A DNA stretch of 64,000 nt from CAYPTY01 sp964413935 (GTDB lineage Bacteria; Bacteroidota; Rhodothermia; Balneolales; Balneolaceae): assembly GCA_964413935.1 (NCBI GenBank), contig CAYPTY010000008.1, forward strand, positions 1-64,000, in the 5' to 3' direction. Below are positions 26,593 to 34,932 of this stretch, in pieces. Position numbers and translations under genes: made by a program. The notes under the pieces were generated by a model. That model had not been told where the DNA came from. It did no database searches and saw nothing but the letters and a program-made list of their open reading frames with translations. Within the stretch, counting starts at the first letter, position 1. Every line of letters begins with the position of its first letter.

Positions 26593-27639
26593 ATGAAAAT
26601 AATTTCAGATCACAACCTTGATGTAAGAAAAGCCGACAAAGCACTGGGGGGCTATGAATGGTGGTATTTTGATGGTTGGGATGATCAGAATGAGCTGGGT
26701 TTTGTGATCATTTTCTATGATGGCAATCCTTTTTCAACCCGCTACATTAAGCATTCTGAAAAGAAAGTAATGGATCCATCTGAGTTTCCGGCTATCAGCA
26801 TTTCCATCTACAAAAAAGGAAAGCCTATCTACTACAGTTTTACGGAAGCTGATAAAAGTGAAGCTGATTTTTCTACAGAAAACATTGAGGGGCATGTGCT
26901 TGCCAATTCATTCTCAGGCAGTTTTGAGGATGGTGAATTGTGTTACCATATTAAGCTACAGGAAAGTTTGCCTACCGGAGATCACTTGCAGGCTGAGCTG
27001 AAATTCAAAGGTCGTAAGGGTGTTGAAGGCTTCACGCAGCAGAGGGATGAAGATCACCTTTGGAACCTGATTCAAAGCAGGGCAGAAGTCAGTGGTTCGT
27101 TCATGGTAAATGGAAAGAAACTGAATTTCCAGGGAAGTGGCTATCACGACCATAATTATGGTGATGAACCCATGGATCGGAGTTTTACGGACTGGTATTG
27201 GGGACGCTTTCACTTCGGAGATAAAAGCCTGGTGTATTATGTGATGAACAAGAAAGAGGGGCAGGATTACCGGGCATGGATCTTCGATAGAGAAGGGAAG
27301 ATGGAAACGGAATTCAATGATATCAGCTATGATACCTTCCGTACTAATTTTTTCGGTTTGAAGTCGGCCCGCAAACTGAAGCTATCCGGAAAACAGATCA
27401 ATGCTACCATACAGCTCAGTAAAATCCTGGATAATGGACCTTTTTACCAGCGATTTCGATCCGAGTTAGTACTGCAGCAGGGGGAAAGCCTTCATTCAGC
27501 TTATGGAATATCTGAATACATCCATCCAGCAAGAATAAAAAAGAAACTGTTCTGGCCACTGGTTAAGATGAGAATCCTCCGGAGGGAGAGTCCTCATTGG
27601 GTTCAAAAGTCCAAAACCCTGTATCGCTGGACCTGGTAA
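26593..27639 (+). CDS. CrtC-like carotenoid 1,2-hydratase (hydroxyneurosporene synthase family)
   Basis: A 348-residue protein of the CrtC/lipocalin-like fold. Recognisable blocks are GGYEWWYFDGWDDQN at the start, FQGSGYHDHNYGDEP in the middle and TDWYWGRFHFGDKS. Known for the family: addition of water to the 1,2 double bond of an acyclic carotenoid end, creating a hydroxyl. A neighbouring GT2 transferase and acyltransferase would then glycosylate and acylate that hydroxyl (inference). The gene ends 2 bases before the convergent acyltransferase stop. Some proteins with this fold have other roles, so the substrate is not certain. Confidence 0.78.
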   Translation: MKIISDHNLDVRKADKALGGYEWWYFDGWDDQNELGFVIIFYDGNPFSTRYIKHSEKKVMDPSEFPAISISIYKKGKPIYYSFTEADKSEADFSTENIEGHVLANSFSGSFEDGELCYHIKLQESLPTGDHLQAELKFKGRKGVEGFTQQRDEDHLWNLIQSRAEVSGSFMVNGKKLNFQGSGYHDHNYGDEPMDRSFTDWYWGRFHFGDKSLVYYVMNKKEGQDYRAWIFDREGKMETEFNDISYDTFRTNFFGLKSARKLKLSGKQINATIQLSKILDNGPFYQRFRSELVLQQGESLHSAYGISEYIHPARIKKKLFWPLVKMRILRRESPHWVQKSKTLYRWTW

Positions 27640-27641
27640 GC

Positions 27642-28313
27642 TCAGAAAAAAGGTTTATAGCTTTCAGCTTCATCAGTTGACTCATGCAGACAACTCAGGA
27701 TCTGCTGATGAAGATCATCCTCGAAATAACGCGTCAAAGCAGCGCGATCCCAGTCCGGGTTGGCTTCCGACTTTGTACCAATGCGAATGAACAAATCAGG
27801 CCGGGAGGATTCATAAAAATTGGAACAGATGGCAATGGGTACGAAATCCACCACATCAGCCGGTAGCTTCTGCCTCAGCCAGGCAAGACCTTCTTTGAAA
27901 ACAGGTTTTTTGGCCGTGAAAGGTATGAGTTCGCCTTCCGGATAAATAAACAGACAGGCCTTTTCCCTTTTCATGGAATCAACCGCATAGCGCATGGAAA
28001 TCAGGCTTTGCCGTGGATCTTCCAGATTGATGGAAAAAGCCCCGATTTTGCGGAAAAAACCGAATTCCCGCATTTGTTTATCCTCCATCAGAGCACGGGC
28101 TTTTTGCCTGAAATGATATTCATTAAGTAAGAGAGGGATGAGGCCATCCCACCACATGCTGTGATTCAGGAAATAGACGGTTCGCGATGAAGCGGTAACT
28201 TCGTACTCTTTACGGATCAGAATGCGCTTAAACCTTTTCCTGATCAGCCATTTACTGTAAGTTCGGAAAAACCGGATGATGAATGCGGATTCATCGGCTT
28301 TAATAAAATCCAT
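27642..28313 (-). CDS. PlsC-type acyltransferase
   Basis: Membrane-associated acyltransferase of 223 residues. The catalytic motif is NHSMWWDG (NHxxxxD, near residue 58). The later motif FIYPEGELIPF is the usual acceptor-side block. It resembles glycerol-3-phosphate acyltransferases. Its place next to CrtC-like and GT2 genes makes an acyl-glycosyl carotenoid function plausible, as known for salinixanthin-type pigments, but this is inference. ATG 28313 (MDFIKADES) is chosen; ATG 28370 would overlap the divergent methyltransferase. Confidence 0.8.
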   Translation of the reverse strand: MDFIKADESAFIIRFFRTYSKWLIRKRFKRILIRKEYEVTASSRTVYFLNHSMWWDGLIPLLLNEYHFRQKARALMEDKQMREFGFFRKIGAFSINLEDPRQSLISMRYAVDSMKREKACLFIYPEGELIPFTAKKPVFKEGLAWLRQKLPADVVDFVPIAICSNFYESSRPDLFIRIGTKSEANPDWDRAALTRYFEDDLHQQILSCLHESTDEAESYKPFF

Positions 28314-28335
28314 AACAGGAATATACAGTGCCTTT

Positions 28336-28995
28336 ATGAAGAAACATCGGGGAAAACCGTTATACACCATTACACCTGCAGAAATTGATGCTTATGCGGA
28401 GCAAATGAGCAGTGAGGAGTCGAAGGAGGTTAAACAGCTTATACAGGAATCGGATGAAGAACTGCAATATGTGGACATGCTGAGCGGTCGGCTGGTTGGC
28501 ATGCTGTTACAAATGCTCATTCAGATCAGCGGGGCAAAGCGTATTCTGGAGATCGGTACCTTCACTGGCTATTCCGCCCTGATGATGAGTGAGGTTCTGC
28601 CGGAGGGAGGCAGGATTTTTACCTGCGAGATGAATCTGCGCTACATCGCACTGGCAAAAGACTTCTTTGCACGCCATGACAAGAAGAACTGCATAACCCT
28701 GCTTGAAGGTAATGCAATGCAGAGTATCGATAAGCTGGAAGGGGATTTTGACCTGGTTTATCTGGATGGAGATAAAATGCGTTATCCGGAATATTTTCAG
28801 AAACTCAAAGAGCGAATGCCTTCCGGGGCCCTTATGCTGGCCGACAATGTGCTCTGGGACGGGATGGTACTCAATCCGGAAGATCCCAAATCACAGGCCA
28901 TTCACCGCTTCAATCAAATGGTAAAAGAGGATTCAGACGTTGAAAAGGTTCTTTTACCTGTCAGAGACGGCATTAACCTGATCCGGAAAAAATAA
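28336..28995 (+). CDS. SAM-dependent O-methyltransferase (caffeoyl-CoA/COMT type)
   Basis: Class I methyltransferase of 219 residues in the O-methyltransferase family 3. SAM motif I is RILEIGTFTGYSALMMSE; the acidic motif follows in FTCEMN, and the metal site lies in DLVYLDGDKMRYPEYF and ADNVLWDG. The usual substrates are small catechol-type molecules. I start at ATG 28336 (MKKHRGKPLYT), since the 20 preceding codons overlap the divergent acyltransferase start. Whether it belongs to the pigment cluster is unknown. Confidence 0.88.
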   Translation: MKKHRGKPLYTITPAEIDAYAEQMSSEESKEVKQLIQESDEELQYVDMLSGRLVGMLLQMLIQISGAKRILEIGTFTGYSALMMSEVLPEGGRIFTCEMNLRYIALAKDFFARHDKKNCITLLEGNAMQSIDKLEGDFDLVYLDGDKMRYPEYFQKLKERMPSGALMLADNVLWDGMVLNPEDPKSQAIHRFNQMVKEDSDVEKVLLPVRDGINLIRKK

Positions 28996-29015
28996 AAAAG
29001 GGCTCCGAAGAGCCC
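28994..29015 (-). terminator. Terminator of the amidase gene
   Basis: Minus strand GGGCTC-TTCG-GAGCCC with a very stable UUCG loop, followed by TTTTTT (plus-strand A run 28994-28999). On the plus strand the same hairpin is followed by AGGTTTTG, so it may also serve the methyltransferase. Confidence 0.9.
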
Positions 29016-29030
29016 AGGTTTTGATACCCT

Positions 29031-30608
29031 TTATTTCCCGTTCCAGCCCCTGAATTCGGGAGCTTTCCGGTGTCTGGTATTTTGTTCGTAGGCATACGCC
29101 ATTTCCAGTAATACCGGCTCACTCCAGGCACGTCCGAAAAAGGAGATACCCACCGGGAGCCCATCAATATAGCCCATGGGAACCGTGATGTGTGGATATC
29201 CTGCTCTGGCAGCAGGCGTACTGGATGAAACTCCGCCGAAATTATCCCCATTGGTCAGGTCTGTTTTCCAGGCGGGACTACCTGTTGGCCCGATAATAGC
29301 ATCCAATTCCATCTCGTCCATCACTTTGTCGATGCCGTCCTCTCTGTAGGCTTTGAGCATACGTTCTACGGCCTCAGTGTACTCAGAATCAGTGATATCT
29401 CCGATTTCCTGAGCCTGCTTGATGAGGGAGTGATCGAAATAATGCATGGTGACTGAATCTGCGAAGGTTTTTTCGACCAGATCATCCACATTGCGCACTT
29501 TTGCATTTTCTCCAAGAGAGGCGAAATACTGATTCAGTCCATCTTTGAACTCATACATCAGTACCTGAAAACCCGCATTACCGATTCGCTCAGTGATCAG
29601 TTCATCAATTTCAACCACTTCAGCTCCCTGTGCTTCCAGGTCACGAACCGCCTGATTGAACAGGGAATCAATACGGAATCTTCTCCCAAGAGAAGAAGTA
29701 TAGATACCGATTTTCTTGCCGGCTAAACCATCCTCATTTAAAAACTGGGTGTAATCGGTGTGGTAATGTCCTTCTGAGTCAGATGTTTTGGAATCCCTGC
29801 TGTCTACACCGGTCATGGCACCCAGCGCAATGGCTGCATCGGTTACTGTACGCGCCATAGGACCAGGAGTATCCTGTGTGAATGAAATGGGGATAATACC
29901 GGAGCGACTAAGCAGTCCTACCGTTGGTTTAATGCCCACCAATCCATTTGCATTGGAAGGACAGGTGATGGATCCGTTTGTTTCCGTGCCAATGGCGAAC
30001 ATGGCCAGATTGGCGGAAGCGGAAGCACCCGAACCGGCACTTGAACCGCAGGGATTGCGGGTGATGTCATACGGATTCCTGGTTTGTCCGCCCAGAGCCG
30101 ACCATCCGCTAGAGGAATAGCTGCTGTGGAAATTAGCCCATTCACTGAGATTAGCCTTTGCAATGATGATAGCTCCATTTTCTCTCAGCTTTTCCGTAAT
30201 AAATGCATCTCTCCATGGCATGGAACCTTTCATGGGCACTGCACCAGCAGTATTCGGCATTTTGTCGCCGGTATCGATATTGTCTTTCAGAATAACAGGT
30301 ACCCCGTGTAAAGGTCCGCGTACTGTACCTGCAGCCAGTTCATCGTCCAGTTTACGGGCAATATCCAGAGCTTCAGGATTTACCGTGATGATGGAATTGA
30401 GCTCCGGCCCATCAACATCCACCTCAACAATGCGCATCAGGTAGGCTTCCGTTACCTCTTCTATGGTGAAGTCTCCATTTTCATAGCCTTGCCGCAGTTC
30501 AGGTATGGTTATTTCTTCAAGACCCAGCTGATCGTATTTGGATGAGGTGGGCACACAGGCGCCGAACATCAGGATAAGAGCGAGCGCAGAATAGAATCGT
30601 AGTTTCAT
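29031..30608 (-). CDS. Amidase-signature hydrolase, predicted lipoprotein
   Basis: Amide hydrolase of 525 residues with a lipoprotein signal (ALALILMFGAC, Cys about 17). The Ser-cisSer-Lys triad is visible: Lys in GVPVILKDNID, and the serines in GSSAGSGASASANLAM. GTETNGSITCPSNANGLVG follows. Secreted amidases of this family act on amides or peptides outside the cytoplasm. ATG 30608 gives the signal peptide; the upstream ATG at 30659 would add 17 residues before it. A single-gene unit ending in a strong hairpin. Confidence 0.9.
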   Translation of the reverse strand: MKLRFYSALALILMFGACVPTSSKYDQLGLEEITIPELRQGYENGDFTIEEVTEAYLMRIVEVDVDGPELNSIITVNPEALDIARKLDDELAAGTVRGPLHGVPVILKDNIDTGDKMPNTAGAVPMKGSMPWRDAFITEKLRENGAIIIAKANLSEWANFHSSYSSSGWSALGGQTRNPYDITRNPCGSSAGSGASASANLAMFAIGTETNGSITCPSNANGLVGIKPTVGLLSRSGIIPISFTQDTPGPMARTVTDAAIALGAMTGVDSRDSKTSDSEGHYHTDYTQFLNEDGLAGKKIGIYTSSLGRRFRIDSLFNQAVRDLEAQGAEVVEIDELITERIGNAGFQVLMYEFKDGLNQYFASLGENAKVRNVDDLVEKTFADSVTMHYFDHSLIKQAQEIGDITDSEYTEAVERMLKAYREDGIDKVMDEMELDAIIGPTGSPAWKTDLTNGDNFGGVSSSTPAARAGYPHITVPMGYIDGLPVGISFFGRAWSEPVLLEMAYAYEQNTRHRKAPEFRGWNGK

Positions 30609-30667
30609 CAGTACTAAGTTTGATTTAAAAAAAGGGTAGGGAATAGTAGAATTATTCACCTTAAATG

Positions 30668-30690
30668 AAAAGGGCCAACTAAATGGCCCT
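30668..30690 (-). terminator. Terminator of the second M28 peptidase
   Basis: Minus strand AGGGCCA / TGGCCCT stem (7 pairs, 30671-30690) with a six-base loop, followed by TTTT and C. It lies 22 bases after the peptidase stop. Confidence 0.75.
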
Positions 30691-30711
30691 TATTAGATTA
30701 GGATGATCGGA

Positions 30712-32265
30712 TCAGTATCCGGTGCCATTGCGGTTTGGTGAACGCATATTTGGCCAGGTTCTCTGTTCGCCCGTTCTTGGGTTGATCGGGAGAACGGCAC
30801 GTTCCCGGCTTGTTTTTTCCGGATCCTGACTGGCCATGTATGTAAGAATGGCGGTCAGAATTACATTCGACCTTACATCATCAAACACAATCTTGTCATA
30901 AGTGTCCCGGTTGGTGTGCCAGGTATAGGTTCCATAATCCCAGCTGAGGGATGAAAGGGAGAATGCCGGTGCGCCCGCAGCCACAAATGAGGCATAGTCG
31001 GAGCCGCCACCACCTGGTGTTCCCGGGAAGGTGGTTTCAATTTCAGAGGTGATTTCACGTGGTACAGCTGAAAGCCACGATCCCATAAAATCATAGGCAT
31101 GCAGGAAGCCCTGTCCGGATATTCTAACTACTCTGCCGGTACCGTTATCCTGATTAAACAGTGCCTGAAGGCCCTCAACCACTTCGGGATGGTCTTCTAC
31201 ATAGGCTCTGGAACCATTCAATCCCTGTTCTTCAGCACCCCATAAACCTACAATTATGGTTCGTTTCGGGTTTGGATACAGTTTCTTCAGAATCCGGGCA
31301 GTTTCCATCATGATGATGCTTCCGGTACCGTTATCGGTGGCACCGGTACCGCCATCCCATGAATCATAATGAGCTGAAAGGATGATATACTCATCAGGTT
31401 TCTCCGTCCCGGGTATGGTGGCAACGGTGTTAAATGCCGGAACACGCCCAAGTTCTTTGGATTCAGATCGGACACGGATTCGGGGATCGTCTCCGTATTC
31501 AACCATACGATAAAGCATTCCGTAATCTTCCAGTCCAAGGTCTATAACCGGAGCTTTTCTGGTAGTTGCTCTGAATACTTTATTGACTCCAAATCCACCA
31601 GACCAGCGAGACTGCAGAATACCAAGCGCACCGGCATTTTCAAGGGCTTCATTCAGTTCTCTGCTGTTCAGGCCGGTCTTGCGGAGACGTTCACGCCAGT
31701 CAAGTGTGGCTTGTCTGCGTTCAGCCCTCATTTTTTCAAGGCTTTTTTCTGTAGCCCATTTTTCCCAGTTATAATCAGGTCGGCCGGTAGGCTGATGCTG
31801 CGAAACCATCACAAATTTGCCTTTAGCATTGGGCAGCCATCGCTGAAATTCAGCTGAATCAGCCACTTCAGGAATGATTACGATACCGCCTTCCAGTGCT
31901 TTTTTCCCAGTCGAAGGACTAAAAGCCAGCTGCATAGCCTCCAGGGATACTACACGTGGTGAAATCAGGTCAACATGGGTAATACCTCTTTCCCAGCCGC
32001 GCCAGGTTCCCCATTGTTCATTTTCAGCATCTATTCCCCAGCCTTTAAATGTTTCAACGGCCCAGTTATGCGCATTTTGCATTTGAGGAGTACCAACAAG
32101 CCGCGGGCCATTTACATCCAGCAGTTCATGCGCCAGCTTTTCCAGCTGAGAGTTATTGGTAGCCTCTTCTACAATGCGGCTCACCATTTCGTCGGTGTTC
32201 TGCGCCTGCAGCAGGCCGGCAGGCAGAAGGAGTAGAATAATCAGAAGGGTAGAAATACGTTTCAC
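30712..32265 (-). CDS. Secreted M28 family metallopeptidase with PA domain
   Basis: Exported zinc peptidase of 517 residues with signal peptide LLIILLLLPAGLLQAQ. A PA domain lies before the catalytic part. Zinc-site motifs are LSAHYDSWDGGTGATDNGTG, WGAEEQGLNGSRAY, FNQDNGTG and WHTNRDTYDKI. It is of the carboxypeptidase Q-like group as the enzyme at 20556-21917, but longer. The start codon is GTG at 32265 with GGAG a few bases upstream. A 6-base inverted repeat (32277-32300) lies in the leader. Confidence 0.92.
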   Translation of the reverse strand: MKRISTLLIILLLLPAGLLQAQNTDEMVSRIVEEATNNSQLEKLAHELLDVNGPRLVGTPQMQNAHNWAVETFKGWGIDAENEQWGTWRGWERGITHVDLISPRVVSLEAMQLAFSPSTGKKALEGGIVIIPEVADSAEFQRWLPNAKGKFVMVSQHQPTGRPDYNWEKWATEKSLEKMRAERRQATLDWRERLRKTGLNSRELNEALENAGALGILQSRWSGGFGVNKVFRATTRKAPVIDLGLEDYGMLYRMVEYGDDPRIRVRSESKELGRVPAFNTVATIPGTEKPDEYIILSAHYDSWDGGTGATDNGTGSIIMMETARILKKLYPNPKRTIIVGLWGAEEQGLNGSRAYVEDHPEVVEGLQALFNQDNGTGRVVRISGQGFLHAYDFMGSWLSAVPREITSEIETTFPGTPGGGGSDYASFVAAGAPAFSLSSLSWDYGTYTWHTNRDTYDKIVFDDVRSNVILTAILTYMASQDPEKTSRERAVLPINPRTGEQRTWPNMRSPNRNGTGY

Positions 32266-32276
32266 GGTCTTTTCTC

Positions 32277-32300
32277 CGGTTGTTCAAGTTTAAGCAACCG
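32277..32300 (-). repeat. Inverted repeat in the leader of the M28 gene
   Basis: CGGTTG (32277-32282) and CAACCG (32295-32300) form a perfect 6-base inverted repeat with a 12-base spacer, 11 bases before the GTG start. There is no T run, so it is not a terminator; it may be a leader hairpin or an operator. Confidence 0.4.
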
Positions 32301-32335
32301 AAAATGTAGAAAATGACGGGTAAAACGAAAGGTAA

Positions 32336-32746
32336 TTAGTTGTTAAAATAGTCCCGAACCCAGGCCGCTACCTGATTTTCGGTCATACTGTCTGCACTCT
32401 CAACTCCTTTGATCTTGAGAGACAGGCGATGGTCCTTTTCCAAATGCTTCTTCAGTTCGGTTTTCATTTCAGCCGGACCAAATATTACAATTTCTTCCGC
32501 ATCACGAAGTTGCTCAGCCATATCTTCAACAAAGTCTTTGATCTGAAGCTCTTCGCGGGCTTCTTTTTTGCGTTCCTCATTCAGAAACTGATCCCCAAAA
32601 CGACCAAAAGCTTTTGATTCACCTTCAATACGCTCCCGGGTAATCACATCCGATTCAAATATTTGTCGTCCGTCTTCTTTGCCCCCTTTGAGTGTGATCA
32701 GTATCGCTTTTTTCTTGTCGATCCAGATTCCTTTTTGTGTTTTCAT
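32336..32746 (-). CDS. eRF1-like domain protein (baeRF/host-attachment-like)
   Basis: A 136-residue soluble protein beginning KTQKGIWIDKKKAILITL and ending with AEEIVIFGPAEMKTELKKHL, then ADSMTENQVAAWVRDYF. The second half resembles domain 3 of archaeo-eukaryotic release factors, as in bacterial baeRF proteins proposed to work on ribosomes. There is no GGQ motif, so peptide release is not expected. Function is unknown. GGAG stands before the ATG. It is transcribed with or next to the membrane protein at 32791-33483. Confidence 0.55.
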   Translation of the reverse strand: MKTQKGIWIDKKKAILITLKGGKEDGRQIFESDVITRERIEGESKAFGRFGDQFLNEERKKEAREELQIKDFVEDMAEQLRDAEEIVIFGPAEMKTELKKHLEKDHRLSLKIKGVESADSMTENQVAAWVRDYFNN

Positions 32747-32790
32747 GATATTGCTCCTTTCTCAATCCAAAGAGGATGGGGAAGGCAGGC

Positions 32791-33483
32791 TTAGCTTTCC
32801 TGCTCCATCCTGTTCATTAATTTCTCGTTTAGTATGCGTTCCACCTCAATCTGTTCTTCTTCCGGGATACGGGTATTGAACACCTGAATGTGTTCATCAA
32901 TCATAAATTCAAGCTGTATGGATTCCCCGTCGTACCAGGTGTAGGATACAAAGTCTCTCCAGGGTATGAACCGATCAAGCAGTATGATGCCCTGATCACG
33001 AATTTCGGGTACAGCCTGAATAGTAAGCGTCCATAGGCCAAGCATAAAGATGGAAACTCCGGATGTAAGACGAATGGGGGTTACCGGCAGATCGGATAGG
33101 ATGGAAGTTCGATACAATCCCGCCATAAGTAATGCGATAGAAAGAATGACCGGCATATAATCGGTAATAAAACTTCGGTTTCTGTACAGCAGCCTTCCGC
33201 ATTTTCGTTTTTCGCGGTAATTCGCCATCGCTCCTCCAAGCAGAAAGCCGGAAATTGAAGCATAAAAACCCGCCATACTGGCACCACCCACTTCTTCAGG
33301 AAATAAACCATTGATATGCAGGATGCGAAGCAGGGTTAAAATCACAGCTAGAATCAATACAAAAAGCAGAAATTTGCTTCGCTTCAGATTCTGAAGATGT
33401 ATTACCTTCTGATAGCCAAAATAGGTGGAAATGATGGCTGCCAGTGAGGAGGTTATTATGATCCAGAGCAATGAAGTTTCCAT
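32791..33483 (-). CDS. Five-helix membrane protein with C-terminal PH-like segment
   Basis: A 230-residue hypothetical membrane protein. Hydrophobic segments lie at about 5-25, 38-57, 68-90, 108-128 and 140-158. The soluble tail (FIPWRDFVSYTWYDGESIQLEF) looks like the beta-rich, PH-like tail of DUF5673-type proteins. I recognise no catalytic residue. It is divergent from the DUF971 gene across 33 bases and lies 44 bases upstream of the baeRF-like gene, so those two may be co-transcribed. Confidence 0.65.
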   Translation of the reverse strand: METSLLWIIITSSLAAIISTYFGYQKVIHLQNLKRSKFLLFVLILAVILTLLRILHINGLFPEEVGGASMAGFYASISGFLLGGAMANYREKRKCGRLLYRNRSFITDYMPVILSIALLMAGLYRTSILSDLPVTPIRLTSGVSIFMLGLWTLTIQAVPEIRDQGIILLDRFIPWRDFVSYTWYDGESIQLEFMIDEHIQVFNTRIPEEEQIEVERILNEKLMNRMEQES

Positions 33484-33516
33484 ATAAGTTTACACTAAGT
33501 TAACAGAACTGAACAG

Positions 33517-33843
33517 ATGAAAAAAGGCGAAGAACTGATCCCGTCTGCTATTGAAGTGAGTAATAAAGAACAGGTACTTGAGATTGAATGGGCCGATCTT
33601 GGGAAAAAAGTATTTCCCCTTTGGGGATTACGCAAAAATTGTCCATGTGTAATGTGCCGGGGTGGACACGAGCACATGAACGAATTTGAACCTGAAGCAT
33701 TTAGGATCAAAAACCCACCGCACATTGAAATAAAAAACATCAAAACAGTAGGCAATCATGCCATACAGATCGACTGGGGTGACAACCACAACAGTGGAAT
33801 GTACCGATGGCATACCCTCAGGGAATTAAGCCTGCATCTTTAA
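33517..33843 (+). CDS. DUF971 domain protein
   Basis: A 108-residue protein of the DUF971/GBBH-like N-terminal family. The family core LRKNCPCVMCRGGH is present with two cysteines that could bind a metal, followed by AIQIDWGDNHNSGMYRWHTLREL. Members are found in iron-sulfur assembly and gamma-butyrobetaine hydroxylase contexts. A stand-alone function is not established. The next gene is the ferric iron binding protein, but they are separated by a promoter-like region. Confidence 0.85.
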   Translation: MKKGEELIPSAIEVSNKEQVLEIEWADLGKKVFPLWGLRKNCPCVMCRGGHEHMNEFEPEAFRIKNPPHIEIKNIKTVGNHAIQIDWGDNHNSGMYRWHTLRELSLHL

Positions 33844-33847
33844 TAAG

Positions 33848-33860
33848 ATTTAGTCTAAAT
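33848..33860 (+). promoter_or_regulatory. Perfect 13-base palindrome, candidate iron operator
   Basis: ATTTAG-T-CTAAAT is a perfect 6-1-6 inverted repeat, 47 bases before the iron-binding protein ATG and 6 bases before an exact TAnnTTTG element. Its position over the likely -33 region fits repression. The sequence resembles DtxR/MntR-type boxes (TTTAG...CTAAA); the regulator is not in this window. Confidence 0.55.
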
Positions 33861-33866
33861 AATCCT

Positions 33867-33874
33867 TAGTTTTG
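33867..33874 (+). promoter_or_regulatory. Possible -7 element (TAnnTTTG) for the iron-binding protein
   Basis: TAGTTTTG matches TAnnTTTG exactly, 33 bases upstream of the start codon and just downstream of the palindrome. Confidence 0.5.
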
Positions 33875-33907
33875 CATCGAATTTGATAATTACAACAAAG
33901 CAAAGCT

Positions 33908-34927
33908 ATGAGAATTCTAACTACTGCTTTATTAATTACAGCTGTTATCCTGTCAGCTGCCTGCTCCGGAAGTCAACAGGAAGTAAATGTGTATTCCGCC
34001 CGTCATTATGATTCCGACCTTACCGTGTATGAAAATTTTGAGGCGGAAACCGGAATCAAAGTTAACCTGATCGAGGGCGGCTCCGACGAACTGATCGAGC
34101 GCATCAAGAGTGAAGGGGAAAATTCACCGGCTGATGTATTCATTGCAGTGGATGCAGGCCGTATGTGGAGAGCGGAACAGAGCGATATTCTGACTTCACT
34201 GACCACCGATACACTTGAGAATCGCATTCCTTCCTCATTAAGACACCCTGATAATTTATGGATTAGCCTGACCCGGCGCGTACGAGGTATTGTCTACAGT
34301 ACGGAAAGGGTTGAGACTGATGAACTGAGCACCTACGAAGACCTTGCCGATGACCGATGGGAAGGCCGGGTTTGTGTACGTTCATCCAATAATATTTACA
34401 ATCAGTCATTGCTAGCATCCATTATAGAAAGTGCCGGCGAGGAAGCAGCCGAAGACTGGGCTGAAGAACTGGTTGAAAACTTTGCGCGTGATCCGCAGGG
34501 AGGCGATACCGATCAGATTCGCGCGGTTGCAGCCGGTGAATGTGATGTAGCGATCGCCAATCACTATTACTACATGCGACTTAAAGCATCCGATAGTGAA
34601 GAAGACCAGGAGGTTGCTGCAGCAACGGCCTTCTTTTTCCCAAATCAGGAGGGAAGGGGAACTCATGTAAACGTGAGTGCAGCCGGACTGGTGGCCAATG
34701 CCCCTAATCGGGATAATGCGGTAAAACTGATTGAATACATGACCAGCCGGGAAGCGCAGGAAATCCTGGTTTCCAGCAATAAGGAGTATCCGGCCAACCA
34801 GTTCGTACCTACACCGGATGCCTTGGATGAACTGGGTAATTTCAAAAGTGATGAGGTGAACGTATCTGCATACGGAATCAACAATCCGGCTGCTGTTCGC
34901 ATCATGGACCGGGTAGGCTGGAAATAA
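33908..34927 (+). CDS. fbpA: Ferric iron ABC transporter substrate-binding lipoprotein (FbpA/FutA-like)
   Basis: Captures ferric iron for ABC import, 339 residues. Lipoprotein signal with Cys19 (AVILSAACSGS). The mature part begins VNVYSARHYDSDLTVYENFE. The tandem tyrosines in NHYYYMR (about 218-221) are the usual iron ligands of FbpA/FutA. Other family blocks are PADVFIAVDAGRMWRAE, TRRVRGIVYST and NQEGRGTHVNVSAAGL. A candidate operator and promoter lie upstream. The permease is on the opposite strand, converging 5 bases after the stop, and no ATPase gene is in the window. Confidence 0.92.
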   Translation: MRILTTALLITAVILSAACSGSQQEVNVYSARHYDSDLTVYENFEAETGIKVNLIEGGSDELIERIKSEGENSPADVFIAVDAGRMWRAEQSDILTSLTTDTLENRIPSSLRHPDNLWISLTRRVRGIVYSTERVETDELSTYEDLADDRWEGRVCVRSSNNIYNQSLLASIIESAGEEAAEDWAEELVENFARDPQGGDTDQIRAVAAGECDVAIANHYYYMRLKASDSEEDQEVAAATAFFFPNQEGRGTHVNVSAAGLVANAPNRDNAVKLIEYMTSREAQEILVSSNKEYPANQFVPTPDALDELGNFKSDEVNVSAYGINNPAAVRIMDRVGWK

Positions 34928-34932
34928 CCCTT

